DNA of 53,043 bases from Gammaproteobacteria bacterium (GTDB lineage: Bacteria; Pseudomonadota; Gammaproteobacteria; Steroidobacterales; Steroidobacteraceae). The notes below the pieces were generated by a model, which saw nothing but the letters and a program-made list of their open reading frames with translations, made no database searches and was not told the origin of the DNA. Shown in pieces: positions 27,487 to 36,493 of the stretch (position 1 is the first letter of the stretch; the number at the start of each line of letters is the position of its first letter). The DNA is taken from contig DAIDHH010000036.1 in the NCBI GenBank assembly GCA_027452045.1, positions 1 through 53,043 of the forward strand, given 5' to 3'. Made by a program: the position numbers and the translations under genes.

Positions 27487-28802
27487 GCGATGCTGCGTAG
27501 CACTGCGCGCAGCGTCTCGATCATGTTGCGAATCTCTTCTTCGCTGGAGATGAACGGCGGCGCGACCGCGAGCGTGTCGGCCGTGAAGCGCAGCAGCAGC
27601 CCCGCCTCGACACCCCGCTCGAACGCTTCCCGCGCTCTTGCGCCAGGCTGCCCCTCGCGCGCACCGAGCTCCACCGCGGCAGCAAGACCGATGTTACGGA
27701 TGTCGATGACGTGTGGCTCGCCTTGCAACGAGTGCACTCCGTCCTCGAGTACTTTCGACAACTTCGCGGAACGTGCAACGAGGTCGTCCTTCTCGAGGGC
27801 ATCGAGCGTTGCGAGTCCCGCGGCGCAGGCCACTGGATGACCGGAATACGTGTAGCCGTGGAAGAGCTCGATGGTCTGCTCCGGCCCTCGCATCATCGCA
27901 TCATAGATGCTCCGGCGCACCACGGTGCCTCCCATGGGGATCACTCCGTTGGTGACGGCTTTGGCGAATACGATGATGTCCGGTGTGACCCCGAGCCTCT
28001 GCGCGGCGAAGTTCGCGCCCAAGCGGCCGAAACCGGTTATCACCTCGTCGAAAATCAACAGGATCCCGTGCCGTGTGCAGATCTCGCGCAAACGCTCGAG
28101 ATACCCCACGGGCGGAACGATGACCCCCGTGGAACCCTGCATCGGCTCAACGATCACTGCGGCGATGGTCGAGGCATCGTGCAGCGCCACCAACCTCTCG
28201 AGTGTATCAGCCAGGTGAGCGCCCCAGGTGGGTTGACCCCGGCTGAAGCGCATCTGTCCCGGATCATAGGTGTGAGGCAGATGATCGACGAATGGGGCGC
28301 TGAGTGCGCCGAATGCGCGGCGATTGGCCGCAATGCCTCCGGCCGAGATTCCGCCGATCCCGACGCCATGATATGCACGCTCTCGTCCGATGATGCGCAC
28401 CCGGCCCGCCTCGCCGCGCGCCTGGTGGTAGGCCAGCGCAATCTTCAGGGCGCTGTCCACCGCTTCGGAGCCGGAATTCGTGAAGAACACCCGGTCGAGT
28501 CCCTCCGGTGCCCAGCTCGCGATCCGCGCGGCCAGCTCGAATACCTTGGGGTGACCCACCTGGAAAGTCGGGGCGAAGTCGAGCTCACCGACCTGTTCGC
28601 GCACCGCCGCGACGATCTCCCGCCGCCCGTGCCCGAGCGGGGTGCACCACAGCCCCGAGAGACAGTCGAAGACCTTCCGGCCGTCGGCCAACGTGAAGTA
28701 GGCCCCTTCGGCGCCGCGCACCAGTGTCGGGTGGCGCTTGAAATAGCGGTTGGCCGTGAAGGGCATCCAGAAAGCGGAAAGATTGGGAGCGCTCGTGTTC
28801 AT
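27483..28802 (-). CDS. Omega-amino acid:pyruvate aminotransferase (class III)
   Basis: A 439-residue PLP enzyme closely patterned on beta-alanine:pyruvate aminotransferase of Pseudomonas: FWMPFTANRYFKRHPTLV, DGRKVFDCLSGLW, GRERAYHGVGIGGISAGG, LLIFDEVITGFGRLG and the PLP lysine Lys281 in VFAKAVTNGVIPMG. Such enzymes move the terminal amino group of beta-alanine, gamma-aminobutyrate, diamines or amines to pyruvate. It is the first gene of the leftward amine operon and overlaps mauE. Omega-amino acids would be expected products of polyamine breakdown, so it may finish the pathway in the cytoplasm. A taurine or putrescine aminotransferase role cannot be excluded. Confidence 0.88.
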   Translation of the reverse strand: MNTSAPNLSAFWMPFTANRYFKRHPTLVRGAEGAYFTLADGRKVFDCLSGLWCTPLGHGRREIVAAVREQVGELDFAPTFQVGHPKVFELAARIASWAPEGLDRVFFTNSGSEAVDSALKIALAYHQARGEAGRVRIIGRERAYHGVGIGGISAGGIAANRRAFGALSAPFVDHLPHTYDPGQMRFSRGQPTWGAHLADTLERLVALHDASTIAAVIVEPMQGSTGVIVPPVGYLERLREICTRHGILLIFDEVITGFGRLGANFAAQRLGVTPDIIVFAKAVTNGVIPMGGTVVRRSIYDAMMRGPEQTIELFHGYTYSGHPVACAAGLATLDALEKDDLVARSAKLSKVLEDGVHSLQGEPHVIDIRNIGLAAAVELGAREGQPGARAREAFERGVEAGLLLRFTADTLAVAPPFISSEEEIRNMIETLRAVLRSIA

Positions 28803-28865
28803 GGGCCGAATATGGGCTCCGCGAAGCCGGCCACCGAGCTACACTCATGCAGATAGGTCACCTCA

Positions 28866-28891
28866 CTGTACTGGCTCGATCGACTATACAG
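28866..28891. promoter_or_regulatory. Dyad in the divergent MocR/aminotransferase promoter region
   Basis: CTGTA at 28866-28870 and TACAG at 28887-28891 form an inverted repeat spanning 26 bases, directly in front of the MocR start codon and 64 bases upstream of the aminotransferase start. The position suits an autoregulatory operator shared by the divergent genes. MocR regulators often bind direct repeats, so this is only a candidate. Confidence 0.35.
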
Positions 28892-28893
28892 AG

Positions 28894-30267
28894 ATGAGCG
28901 CCAAGCCTGCCGACATCCCGAGCCGGGTCGAGGCCCTCGCCGCGGATCTGCGTGGGCGCATCGTCGCCGGCCAGTTAAGTCCGGGCGATCGCCTGCCGTC
29001 GGTGCGCACCCTGGCACGCTCAAAGAGCGTCAGCGCCTTCACAGCCGCACGCGTGTACGAGCTGCTGGTAGCCGAGGGCCTCATCGAGGCGCGTCGCGGC
29101 TCGGGTTACTACGTGGCACGAGATGCGGATGTCTTCGGCGCACGCGGCCTCGCGGCGTCCGAGCCGGTTGTCGACTCGATCTGGGAGCTTCGCCGGGATT
29201 ACGACAGCCGCGTGCTGCGGGTCGATGCGGGTTGCGGATGGCTGCCTCCGGAGTGGCTGTTCGGCGAGGGCGTGCGCGCGGCGCTCACTCAGGTCGCGCG
29301 CCGGCCTGCCGCTTACGCCAGCCGGTACGGAAGCGCATACGGCCTGCGCGCCCTGCGGCATCACCTCGCCCGTCAGCTCACCCTGCGCGGCATGGAATGC
29401 TCCGAGGAGCAGATCGTTCTCACCCACGGTGCAAGTCAGGCGCTCGAGCTCACCATCGGGGCGCTCACCCGTCCGGGGGAAGTGGTGCTCGTCGACGATC
29501 CGGGCTATCCCTACATCCTGTCGATGCTGCGCGCTCGCGGCGTGTCTCCCGTGGGCGTGCCGCGAACGGCCAGTGGCCCGGACGCCGATGCGTTGGATGC
29601 CATCGCCGCGAAAACCCGCGCAAAGCTCTTCTTCACCAATACGACCTATCAGAACCCCACCGGGACGAGCACCTCCGCGCAAACCGCGCATGCGGTGCTG
29701 CGCGTGGCGGAAAAGCACGGACTCACCCTCTGCGAGGATGAGATCTTCGCCGAGCTCTCGCCCGATCCGGTCACCTCGCTCGCCTCCCTCGATCGTCTGG
29801 AGCGGGTCATCTACATCGGCAGCTTCTCCAAGACCATCGCCCCGGGCCTGCGCGTGGGCTACCTGGTCGCCCGCCCCGAGCGCTCGAGACAGCTCGCGGC
29901 GCTGAAGAACCTGACCTCGCTGTCTTCCTCGGAGCTGATGGAGCACATCGTGCTCGCCATTTTGACTGCCGGCCGGCACCGCACGCATCTCGAGCGGCTG
30001 CGCCGCCGGATCGCGGAGGCACGCGCGCGACTCACCCGAAGATTCCGCGAGGCGGGCATCGAAGTGACGCCGCACGGCGGCGGGATGTTCCTGTGGGCAA
30101 AGCTCGGCGGCGATCCGGCGACGCTGCTGCAGCGCGCCAAGGCGCTTGGCATTCTGCTCGCCCCCGGGGAGATCTTCCATCCGGACGGTCAGCCGAGCGG
30201 CCATTGGCGATTCAACGTGGCGTACGCCGACGATGAGCGGCTGTATGCTTTCCTTCGTGACTTGTGA
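28894..30267 (+). CDS. MocR-type GntR/aminotransferase fusion regulator
   Basis: A 457-residue regulator. Residues about 10-75 are a GntR winged helix (LSPGDRLPSVRTLARSKSVS, then YELLVAEGLIEARRGSGYYV); the rest is a fold-type I aminotransferase-like effector domain with LTHGASQALELTIGAL, FFTNTTYQNPTGTS and the PLP lysine Lys313 in IGSFSKTIAPGLRVGYL. Relatives such as GabR and TauR sense amino compounds through PLP. It is divergent from the omega-aminotransferase and so is the best candidate regulator of the amine operon. The ATG at 28894 starts just before the DNA-binding domain. Confidence 0.9.
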   Translation: MSAKPADIPSRVEALAADLRGRIVAGQLSPGDRLPSVRTLARSKSVSAFTAARVYELLVAEGLIEARRGSGYYVARDADVFGARGLAASEPVVDSIWELRRDYDSRVLRVDAGCGWLPPEWLFGEGVRAALTQVARRPAAYASRYGSAYGLRALRHHLARQLTLRGMECSEEQIVLTHGASQALELTIGALTRPGEVVLVDDPGYPYILSMLRARGVSPVGVPRTASGPDADALDAIAAKTRAKLFFTNTTYQNPTGTSTSAQTAHAVLRVAEKHGLTLCEDEIFAELSPDPVTSLASLDRLERVIYIGSFSKTIAPGLRVGYLVARPERSRQLAALKNLTSLSSSELMEHIVLAILTAGRHRTHLERLRRRIAEARARLTRRFREAGIEVTPHGGGMFLWAKLGGDPATLLQRAKALGILLAPGEIFHPDGQPSGHWRFNVAYADDERLYAFLRDL

Positions 30268-30286
30268 CCATCCACGGAGTCTCTCC

Positions 30287-31867
30287 ATGAGCATCCGGAC
30301 CACCCTCGGCGCGGGCGTTCTGTGCCTGATGATCTCGGCGATCGCCTGCGGCCGAGATCTCGCCACCGAATCCGCATCCGCCCTGTCGGGCGATCTCGCC
30401 GCGCACCGCGTGACCTCGCAACAGCTCGTCGAGGGCTACGAGGCGCGGATCGCGCGGCTGAACGCCGCGCTTCATGCCGTCATCGCCCTGAACCCGAGAG
30501 CAATGGCCGAGGCGCGCGCCTCGGATGCGCGTCGCGCCGCGGGACACGCCCTGGGCCCGCTCGACGGGCTCCCCATCCTGGTCAAGGACAACATCGGCAT
30601 CGCGGGCCTGCCCACCACCGCAGGCTCGCTCGCGCTCTTGAAGAACGTGCGGCCGACCGACTCCACGGTGGTGCGCAACCTGCGGCGCGCAGGAGTGGTC
30701 ATCCTGGGGCGTACCAACCTGTCGGAATGGGCGAACATCCGCTCGGAGCACTCCACCAGCGGCTGGAGCGCGGTGGGTGGACTCACGCGCAACCCCTACA
30801 TGCTCGATCGCACCGCCTGCGGATCGAGCTCAGGCTCCGCGGCAGCGGTCGCGGCCGGGCTCGCTGCGGCGGCCATCGGCACCGAGACCGACGGCTCGAT
30901 CAGCTGTCCGTCCTCGATGAACGGCGTGGTGGGCCTGAAGCCGACGGTCGGACTGGTCTCGCGCACCGGCATCGTCCCGATCAGCCATACCCAGGACACG
31001 GCGGGCCCCATCGCCCGCACGGTGCGTGACGCGGCGCTGTTGCTCGGCGCGATGGCGGGCAGTGATCCTGCGGACCCGGCCACGGCGGGCGCCGATGCCC
31101 ACCGGGCCAACTATCTCGCAGCGCTCGATCCGCACGCACTCGCGGGCGTGCGCCTCGGTGTCGCGCGCTTTCTGCTGAAGAACTTCACCCCGAAGACCCT
31201 CGCCGTGTTCAATCGGGCCCTGTCACGGCTCAAGGCGCAGGGCGCGATCCTCGTCGAGGTCGACGACCACCACATGGCGCCGATCGAGAAGCACGAGAAT
31301 CTCGTGCTGCTGACGGAGCTCAAGGCCGACCTCAATGCCTATCTGGCGGGCTCACCGCCCGCGGTGCGTACGCGCACGCTCGCGCAGCTCATCACGTTCG
31401 ACGACACCCACCCGCAGGAGATGACCTGGTTCGGACAGAGCTTGTTTCTGCGGGCCGAGCGCACCAAGGGTCTGACGGACCCCGCCTATCTCGCGGCGCG
31501 CGCGCGCAACCTGCGGCTCGCGGGCCCTGAGGGCATCGATCGACTGTTGAGCGAGCACAAGGTCGCAGCCCTGATCTCCCCGGCACAGAATCCCGCCGCC
31601 GTGATCGACCTCGTGAATGGCGACGCCGGGCTCGCAGCCGGCGACAGCAGCCTGCCGGCGATCGCCGGCTACCCCTACATCACCGTGCCCATGGGCGAGG
31701 TCCAGGGTCTTCCGGTCGGGCTGTCGTTCATCGGGCCGAAATGGTCGGAAGCGCGTCTGCTCGGATATGCCTACGCGTACGAGCATGCCGCGCACGCCTT
31801 TCGCGCTCCGACCTGCGCGCCCGACGTGCTGCACTGGCATCCGGGCCGAGCTGCTTGTGGAGGCTGA
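30287..31867 (+). CDS. Secreted amidase-signature hydrolase
   Basis: A 526-residue amidase-signature enzyme with an N-terminal export signal ([18 protein letters not shown]). The catalytic lysine is Lys100 ([12 protein letters not shown]), the cis-serine lies in [11 protein letters not shown] (residue 180 or 181), and the nucleophile is Ser204 in TDGSISCPS. Such enzymes hydrolyse amide bonds. It follows the MocR gene by 19 bases with GGAG before the ATG, and is probably co-expressed with it. Release of amines from amides outside the cytoplasm would feed the neighbouring amine operon; that link is inference. Confidence 0.87.
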   Translation: MSIRTTLGAGVLCLMISAIACGRDLATESASALSGDLAAHRVTSQQLVEGYEARIARLNAALHAVIALNPRAMAEARASDARRAAGHALGPLDGLPILVKDNIGIAGLPTTAGSLALLKNVRPTDSTVVRNLRRAGVVILGRTNLSEWANIRSEHSTSGWSAVGGLTRNPYMLDRTACGSSSGSAAAVAAGLAAAAIGTETDGSISCPSSMNGVVGLKPTVGLVSRTGIVPISHTQDTAGPIARTVRDAALLLGAMAGSDPADPATAGADAHRANYLAALDPHALAGVRLGVARFLLKNFTPKTLAVFNRALSRLKAQGAILVEVDDHHMAPIEKHENLVLLTELKADLNAYLAGSPPAVRTRTLAQLITFDDTHPQEMTWFGQSLFLRAERTKGLTDPAYLAARARNLRLAGPEGIDRLLSEHKVAALISPAQNPAAVIDLVNGDAGLAAGDSSLPAIAGYPYITVPMGEVQGLPVGLSFIGPKWSEARLLGYAYAYEHAAHAFRAPTCAPDVLHWHPGRAACGG

Positions 31868-31896
31868 GCGAAGGCCCGGTACAATCCATATTAATC

Positions 31897-31913
31897 ATAT
31901 CAATCGGACATAT
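31897..31913. promoter_or_regulatory. AATCGGA motif in a convergent gap
   Basis: The stretch ATATCAATCGGACATAT lies between the ends of the amidase and FadR-type regulator genes. It resembles the CGGA-containing motifs found before the FadR-type regulator and the lactonase. No gene starts here, so function is unclear; the surrounding 90-base gap is unusually AT-rich. Confidence 0.3.
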
Positions 31914-31957
31914 TCAGGCAAGCCCAGGCTGTTTCCGGGCCGGGGAAGGCGGAGGAT

Positions 31958-32704
31958 TCAGGAGATCTTGCGCGCGCCCCTGCGCGCGGAACCGCTCGCC
32001 GCGGCGGAGGCGGCGGAGATGAGATCGAGCACCTCGGTGATGAGCGAGCGCATGGCGCCCGCGGCCCGCGTGGCCTCCCCAGCCAGGATGGCGTTGAGCA
32101 CCTCCTCGTGCTGGGCGATATCCGCCGCCCTGCCCTTGATGCGGTTGGTGAAGCGGATCGAGATCCTGAGCGCGGTGTTGATCAGCGGATCGAGTTGGGC
32201 GAAGAACCGGTTGTCGGTGGCCGCGAGCACGGCCGTGTGGAAGGCGATGTCCGCGGCCACCGGCTCATCCTCGCCCCTCGCGGCGGCCCTCATGCGCTGA
32301 AACCCCGCGCGCATGTTCGCAAACCCGCGGGCATCGGCGCGGCTCGCTGCGAGAGCGGCTGCGGCCGGCTCGATGGCGAGACGCATTTCGGTGAATTCCG
32401 CGAGCAATTTCAGGGAAAACTTGCGCTCGAGCAGCCAGCGCAGCACATCCGGGTCGAGCAGATTCCAGTGCTCCTCGGGCGTGACGCTCGTGCCCTGGCG
32501 CGGCCTCGCCTGCAGCAGCCCCTTCGCCGTCAGCATCTTCACCGCCTCGCGCGTCACCGATCGGCTGGTTCCGTGCTGGCTCGACAGCTGCGCCTCGGTC
32601 GGGAAGGACTTGGCGTCGAACTCGCCGGTGACGATCAGTTGACCCAACGATTCCACCAGGCCGTAGGTGAGGCTGCGATCGCGCGGAATGCTGGGGTTGG
32701 CCAC
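31958..32704 (-). CDS. FadR-subfamily GntR regulator (DgoR-like)
   Basis: A 248-residue regulator. The winged helix contains FPTEAQLSSQHGTSRSVTRE and LTAKGLLQARPRQGTSVTP; the FCD ligand domain has EMRLAIEPAAAALAASRA, AADIAFHTAVLAATDN and IAQHEEVLNAI, with the histidines that bind metal and sugar acids. The start is GTG 32704, since the frame upstream to 32902 shows no homology. It is divergent from the sugar-acid dehydratase. The locus makes it the likely repressor for galactonate-type metabolism. Confidence 0.87.
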   Translation of the reverse strand: MANPSIPRDRSLTYGLVESLGQLIVTGEFDAKSFPTEAQLSSQHGTSRSVTREAVKMLTAKGLLQARPRQGTSVTPEEHWNLLDPDVLRWLLERKFSLKLLAEFTEMRLAIEPAAAALAASRADARGFANMRAGFQRMRAAARGEDEPVAADIAFHTAVLAATDNRFFAQLDPLINTALRISIRFTNRIKGRAADIAQHEEVLNAILAGEATRAAGAMRSLITEVLDLISAASAAASGSARRGARKIS

Positions 32705-32747
32705 GGTGTGTCTTTCTGTCGATCGTCGGGGTCGATGCCGCGATGAG

Positions 32748-32762
32748 TATATCTGATCGGAC
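32748..32762. promoter_or_regulatory. Candidate operator upstream of the FadR-type regulator
   Basis: TATATCTGATCGGAC lies 44 bases upstream of the regulator GTG in the divergent gap with the dehydratase gene. The inner TCTGATCGGA is nearly its own reverse complement (TCYGATCRGA). Similar CGGA-centred sequences occur at 31897-31913 and, on the other strand, at 41455-41480. Regulator binding is inference. Confidence 0.4.
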
Positions 32763-32890
32763 GAAGCTGACTTTCCGCAAAACACCACCTCATGAGAGGC
32801 CGCGGCGGCCTGCTCATCGGGCGGACGGCCCGCGGCGCGGTGACATCGTCCCGCCCGGTCCCTCTCGCCCGCGACCGTCGGAAATCGCGT

Positions 32891-32920
32891 TTGCCGGCGC
32901 ACAATTAATCATATTATTAT
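32891..32920 (+). promoter_or_regulatory. Candidate promoter for the IlvD/Edd dehydratase
   Basis: TTGCCG at 32891-32896, an 18-base spacer and TATTAT at 32915-32920; a second TATTAT begins at 32912. The spacer contains ATTAATCATAT, an 11-base string also found at 31890-31900 in the convergent gap upstream. The start codon follows 33 bases downstream. Confidence 0.45.
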
Positions 32921-32953
32921 GCCCCACCCCCTGTTTCAGCCACGACCAAGTCC

Positions 32954-34765
32954 ATGAGTCCCATCGACGGAAAATCTCGCCCCACACGGACACTGCGCTC
33001 GCGTGCCTGGTTCGACAATCCCGCGGATCCGGGCATGACGGCGCTTTACCTGGAGCGCTATCTGAACTATGGCCTCACGCTGGAGGAGCTGCAGTCCGGC
33101 AAGCCCATCATCGGCATCGCCCAGACCGGGTCTGACCTCTCCCCCTGCAACCGCCATCACCTGGTGCTCGCCGAGCGCGTGGCAGCGGGGATCCGGGCTG
33201 CGGGAGGGGTCCCGATCGAGTTTCCCGTGCATCCCATCCAGGAGACCGGCCGGCGACCAACGGCGACGCTCGACCGTAACCTCGCCTATCTCGGACTGGT
33301 CGAAATTCTGCACGGCTATCCCATCGACGGTGTCGTGCTCACCATCGGCTGCGACAAGACGACTCCGGCGTGTCTGATGGCTGCGGCGGCGCTCGACATC
33401 CCGGCAATCGCCCTGTCGGTCGGACCGATGCTGAATGGCTGGTACCGGGGCGAGCGGGTGGGCTCGGGCACCATCGTGTGGAAGGCCCGGCAAATGCTTG
33501 CCGCGGGGCAGATCGACTATGCGGGCTTCATGGAGCGGGTCGCCGCCTCCACGCCCTCCACCGGCTACTGCAACACCATGGGCACGGCGACCACGATGAA
33601 CTCCCTTGCCGAAGCCCTCGGCATGCAGCTGCCTGGCTCGGCCTCAATCCCCGCTCCCTATCGTGAGCGAGGCCAGATGGCCTACCACACCGGCACGCGC
33701 ATCGTGGAAATGGTCCACGAGGATCTCAGGCCCTCGGCCATCATGACGCGGGATGCGTTCCTCAACGCCATCGTGGTCAACTCCGCCATCGGCGGATCGA
33801 CAAATGCGCCGATTCATCTGGTGGCCATCGCGCGCCATCTTGGGGTCGAGCTCACGCTCGAGGACTGGCAGACCCATGGCTATGAGGTGCCGCTGCTCGT
33901 CAATCTGCAGCCCGCCGGCACTTACCTTGGCGAGGACTACCATCACGCCGGCGGCGTGCCCGCCGTGGTGAATGAGCTGCTCAAGCGCGGCCTGATCCGC
34001 GAGCACACCCTCACCGTCAACGGTCGCACGCTCGCCGAGAACTGCCGCGGGAGCGAGATCATCGACACCGAGGTCATCCGCCCCATCGACCGGCCCCTCA
34101 AGGCGAACGCCGGCTTCCTGGTCTTGAGCGGCAACCTGTTCGACTCGGCCATCATGAAGACGAGCGTCATCTCGGAGGACTTCAGGCAACGCTATCTGAG
34201 CGACCCGGCGGACCCTGAGGCCTTCGAGGGACGCGCCGTGGTGTTCGACGGCCCGGAGGACTATCACGCGCGCATCGACGATCCTTCGCTCGGGATCGAT
34301 GCGCATACCTTGCTCGTGATGCGCGGCACCGGCCCCATCGGTTACCCGGGCGCGGCCGAGGTGGTCAACATGCGCCCGCCCAACTACCTCATCAAACAGG
34401 GCATCGATGCCCTGCCGTGCATCGGCGACGGCCGCCAATCCGGCACTTCCGGCTCGCCGTCGATCCTCAACGCCTCGCCCGAGGCGGCCGCCGGAGGTGG
34501 ACTGGCGCTACTGAAGACCGGCGACCGGCTGCGCGTCGACCTGCGCAAGCGCAAGGTCAACATGCTGGTCGGGGAGCGCGAGCTCGCCGAGCGGCGCGCG
34601 GCGCTCGAGGCTTCGGGAGGTTACCGCTATCCACCCTCGCAGACGCCTTGGCAGGAAATCCAGCGCGGGATGGTCGATCAGCTCTCCGAGGGCATGGTGC
34701 TCAAGGGTGCGCCGGAGTATCAGCGGATCGACGAGCGCTTCGGCATACCGCGGGACAATCACTAG
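32954..34765 (+). CDS. IlvD/Edd-family sugar-acid dehydratase
   Basis: A 603-residue iron-sulfur dehydratase closely patterned on Caulobacter xylonate dehydratase and the arabinonate/galactonate dehydratases: [57 protein letters not shown] and [15 protein letters not shown], whose cysteines should bind the cluster. It converts an aldonate to its 2-keto-3-deoxy form. With dgoA and dgoK nearby the substrate is probably D-galactonate, possibly with L-arabinonate or D-fuconate, which share stereochemistry. Cluster supply could come from the SUF system encoded in this window. Xylonate is a real alternative. Confidence 0.88.
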   Translation: MSPIDGKSRPTRTLRSRAWFDNPADPGMTALYLERYLNYGLTLEELQSGKPIIGIAQTGSDLSPCNRHHLVLAERVAAGIRAAGGVPIEFPVHPIQETGRRPTATLDRNLAYLGLVEILHGYPIDGVVLTIGCDKTTPACLMAAAALDIPAIALSVGPMLNGWYRGERVGSGTIVWKARQMLAAGQIDYAGFMERVAASTPSTGYCNTMGTATTMNSLAEALGMQLPGSASIPAPYRERGQMAYHTGTRIVEMVHEDLRPSAIMTRDAFLNAIVVNSAIGGSTNAPIHLVAIARHLGVELTLEDWQTHGYEVPLLVNLQPAGTYLGEDYHHAGGVPAVVNELLKRGLIREHTLTVNGRTLAENCRGSEIIDTEVIRPIDRPLKANAGFLVLSGNLFDSAIMKTSVISEDFRQRYLSDPADPEAFEGRAVVFDGPEDYHARIDDPSLGIDAHTLLVMRGTGPIGYPGAAEVVNMRPPNYLIKQGIDALPCIGDGRQSGTSGSPSILNASPEAAAGGGLALLKTGDRLRVDLRKRKVNMLVGERELAERRAALEASGGYRYPPSQTPWQEIQRGMVDQLSEGMVLKGAPEYQRIDERFGIPRDNH

Positions 34766-34813
34766 AGTCCACCCATCGCCTCGCGAGCCGTTGCCGCGCA
34801 GGCCGAGGAGGCG

Positions 34814-36052
34814 TCACTTCCCCGAGGTCGGACACTTGGGGAGTGCGCTTCTCGCCTGCTTCCGGGGCTCGATCTTCCAGTCGGCCGGGATTTGGAACTC
34901 ATCCGGGGGGATGCTCGACGTATCGATCGATGTCGTCTCGGTAGTGAGAGATATGACGCGAAGCAGCGCTCCCGGCGCCGGTGCTGCCGCCGGGCTTGCC
35001 GGGGAGGACTGCGCCGTCACGGAGTTCGCCGCCGCGGCAGCGGCGGGCTGCGCCGCCTCGTTCGCCGCTCCGGCTGCCGCAGCCCCGCCGGCCGAACCGG
35101 TGGGTATTGCGGCCGCCCCGCGATGGAAGAGCCCCGCAAAGCCACCGGCCAGTGCATGCGACACGATGCTGTGCATGCTGAACGGATGGCCGCTGCTCGC
35201 CTGCTGCTGCTGCGCGGCCTGCTTCGCCCGGGCGCAGTGAGGACCCCCGAAAGCCATGTAGAAGGTCGTTCGCAGCGGATAGCCCTTCAGGTCTGCTGCC
35301 TTGCCTTGCAACTGCTTGAGCTCGCCCGCATAGGGCGCCATGAACCGCTCGACGGTGTGCTGCAGCTGCGGACTGTTTGGATCGAGCCCCTCGGCCGCCA
35401 GATATTTCCGTGTGAACGCGCTGCGCTCGTCGGTCCCCGCAATCGCATCTGAGGTGAGCCAGACCTCGAATCCGTAGTTGATCTCGCACACGTCCCCCGT
35501 CTGCCGGTCCGTGCAGGTTTGCGACAGCACCACGTCCGTCTTGCGGGCATCGTGCCCGATGATGGTGGCGTGCTCACCGGTTGCAGTCACCTTGAGCACG
35601 GGTGAGCTCAGCTGGCAATGCGAGGTATCGGGAGCTTGCGGCGAGGCGCCCGCCGACTGTGGCATCGGACAGTTCTTCATGGCCTTCAACGCGGCTTGGA
35701 ACTCCTTCTGCGCCGCGGCACGCTGCCCGGGTGTCGGGAACGGGTGCACGCTGTAGAGCTTCTTCTTCGGGTCGAGCCGCCATTCGAGCCGCCTGTCGAG
35801 GCGGATGATCCGGCCGCCCTCGATGTCGTGACAGAAGAACGACAGGAAGCCGTGACACTGCGCGCTCGTGTCGTAGCGCTGCTTGTCTGCGCTCGTTCGC
35901 TCTATCGAGTTGATGTCGATGTCGAGACCCGCGAAGCTCATCGACATTCTCTGCCCGATGGTCACATCGGCGCGCGCGGTCGCGGGCAACAACGTCAGAA
36001 TCGCGGCGGCGGACAGGACCGGGGACAGGATCGGCCGGGCTCGGATGCTCAT
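34814..36052 (-). CDS. Secreted protein of unknown function, DUF4412-like N-terminus
   Basis: A 412-residue protein with a signal peptide ending near ATARADV. The first 110 residues (VTIGQRMSMSFAGLDIDINS, then GGRIIRLDRRLEWRLDPKKK and LYSVHPF) resemble DUF4412-type periplasmic domains. Several cysteines (HGFLSFFCHD, KNCPM, SQTCTDRQTGDVCE) could form disulfides. Residues about 300-360 are Ala/Pro-rich low complexity, followed by a compact end (IPADWKIEPRKQARSALPKC). It sits inside the sugar-acid locus but I see no link to that pathway. Function is not recognised. Confidence 0.7.
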   Translation of the reverse strand: MSIRARPILSPVLSAAAILTLLPATARADVTIGQRMSMSFAGLDIDINSIERTSADKQRYDTSAQCHGFLSFFCHDIEGGRIIRLDRRLEWRLDPKKKLYSVHPFPTPGQRAAAQKEFQAALKAMKNCPMPQSAGASPQAPDTSHCQLSSPVLKVTATGEHATIIGHDARKTDVVLSQTCTDRQTGDVCEINYGFEVWLTSDAIAGTDERSAFTRKYLAAEGLDPNSPQLQHTVERFMAPYAGELKQLQGKAADLKGYPLRTTFYMAFGGPHCARAKQAAQQQQASSGHPFSMHSIVSHALAGGFAGLFHRGAAAIPTGSAGGAAAAGAANEAAQPAAAAAANSVTAQSSPASPAAAPAPGALLRVISLTTETTSIDTSSIPPDEFQIPADWKIEPRKQARSALPKCPTSGK

Positions 36053-36273
36053 ATGGCATACTCCCCTGAATCGATGTTGGTCATCGCCTATTGCAGCTGC
36101 CGCCCGGGATTTTCCTCCTTTATTTGAGACGATGCGCGTTCACGATCATCCTGGCGTCACCCTTGGCTTCACCTTCGACGGTAACATGGCAAAGCTCCCG
36201 GCAACGCCCGCGCCCTCTCGAGCGCAGGCGCGCGCCCGGCGGTCCGCCTGCAATCCCCTGCCCGGGCAAGGAC

Positions 36274-36492
36274 TCAGTCGCCTCTTGCCGGCGTCCTGCC
36301 GCGCGCACGCCAGGCGAGCGACAACATCAGTGCGCCGAAGGCGAACATGATCGCCCCCCACCACAGATCGATATTGATGCCGAGCGAGCGCTGTGAAAGC
36401 GCGGTCCCGTCGAACAGCCCATAACCGGCAAGCAACGCGCCGAGGAGCGCGAACATGCTGCCCACGGGGATACGGATATCAAGTCCCATCAT
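36274..36492 (-). CDS. Small two-helix membrane protein next to the symporter
   Basis: A 72-residue protein with two hydrophobic helices (VGSMFALLGALLAGYGLF and WWGAIMFAFGALMLSLAW) and short polar ends. It starts 1 base after the stop of the SSS symporter gene, so it is almost certainly translated from the same message. The intimate spacing suggests an accessory subunit, though none is established for this family. The 221-base gap after its stop up to the secreted unknown holds nothing recognisable. Confidence 0.7.
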   Translation of the reverse strand: MMGLDIRIPVGSMFALLGALLAGYGLFDGTALSQRSLGINIDLWWGAIMFAFGALMLSLAWRARGRTPARGD

Positions 36493-36493
36493 C

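Noticed and set aside
23875-30267. Taurine catabolism, from the TSUP permease, MocR regulator and aminotransferase
   Set aside because: No sulfoacetaldehyde acetyltransferase or other taurine gene is present, and the aminotransferase N-terminus follows the beta-alanine:pyruvate pattern; the TTQ and SpdH genes fit amines better.
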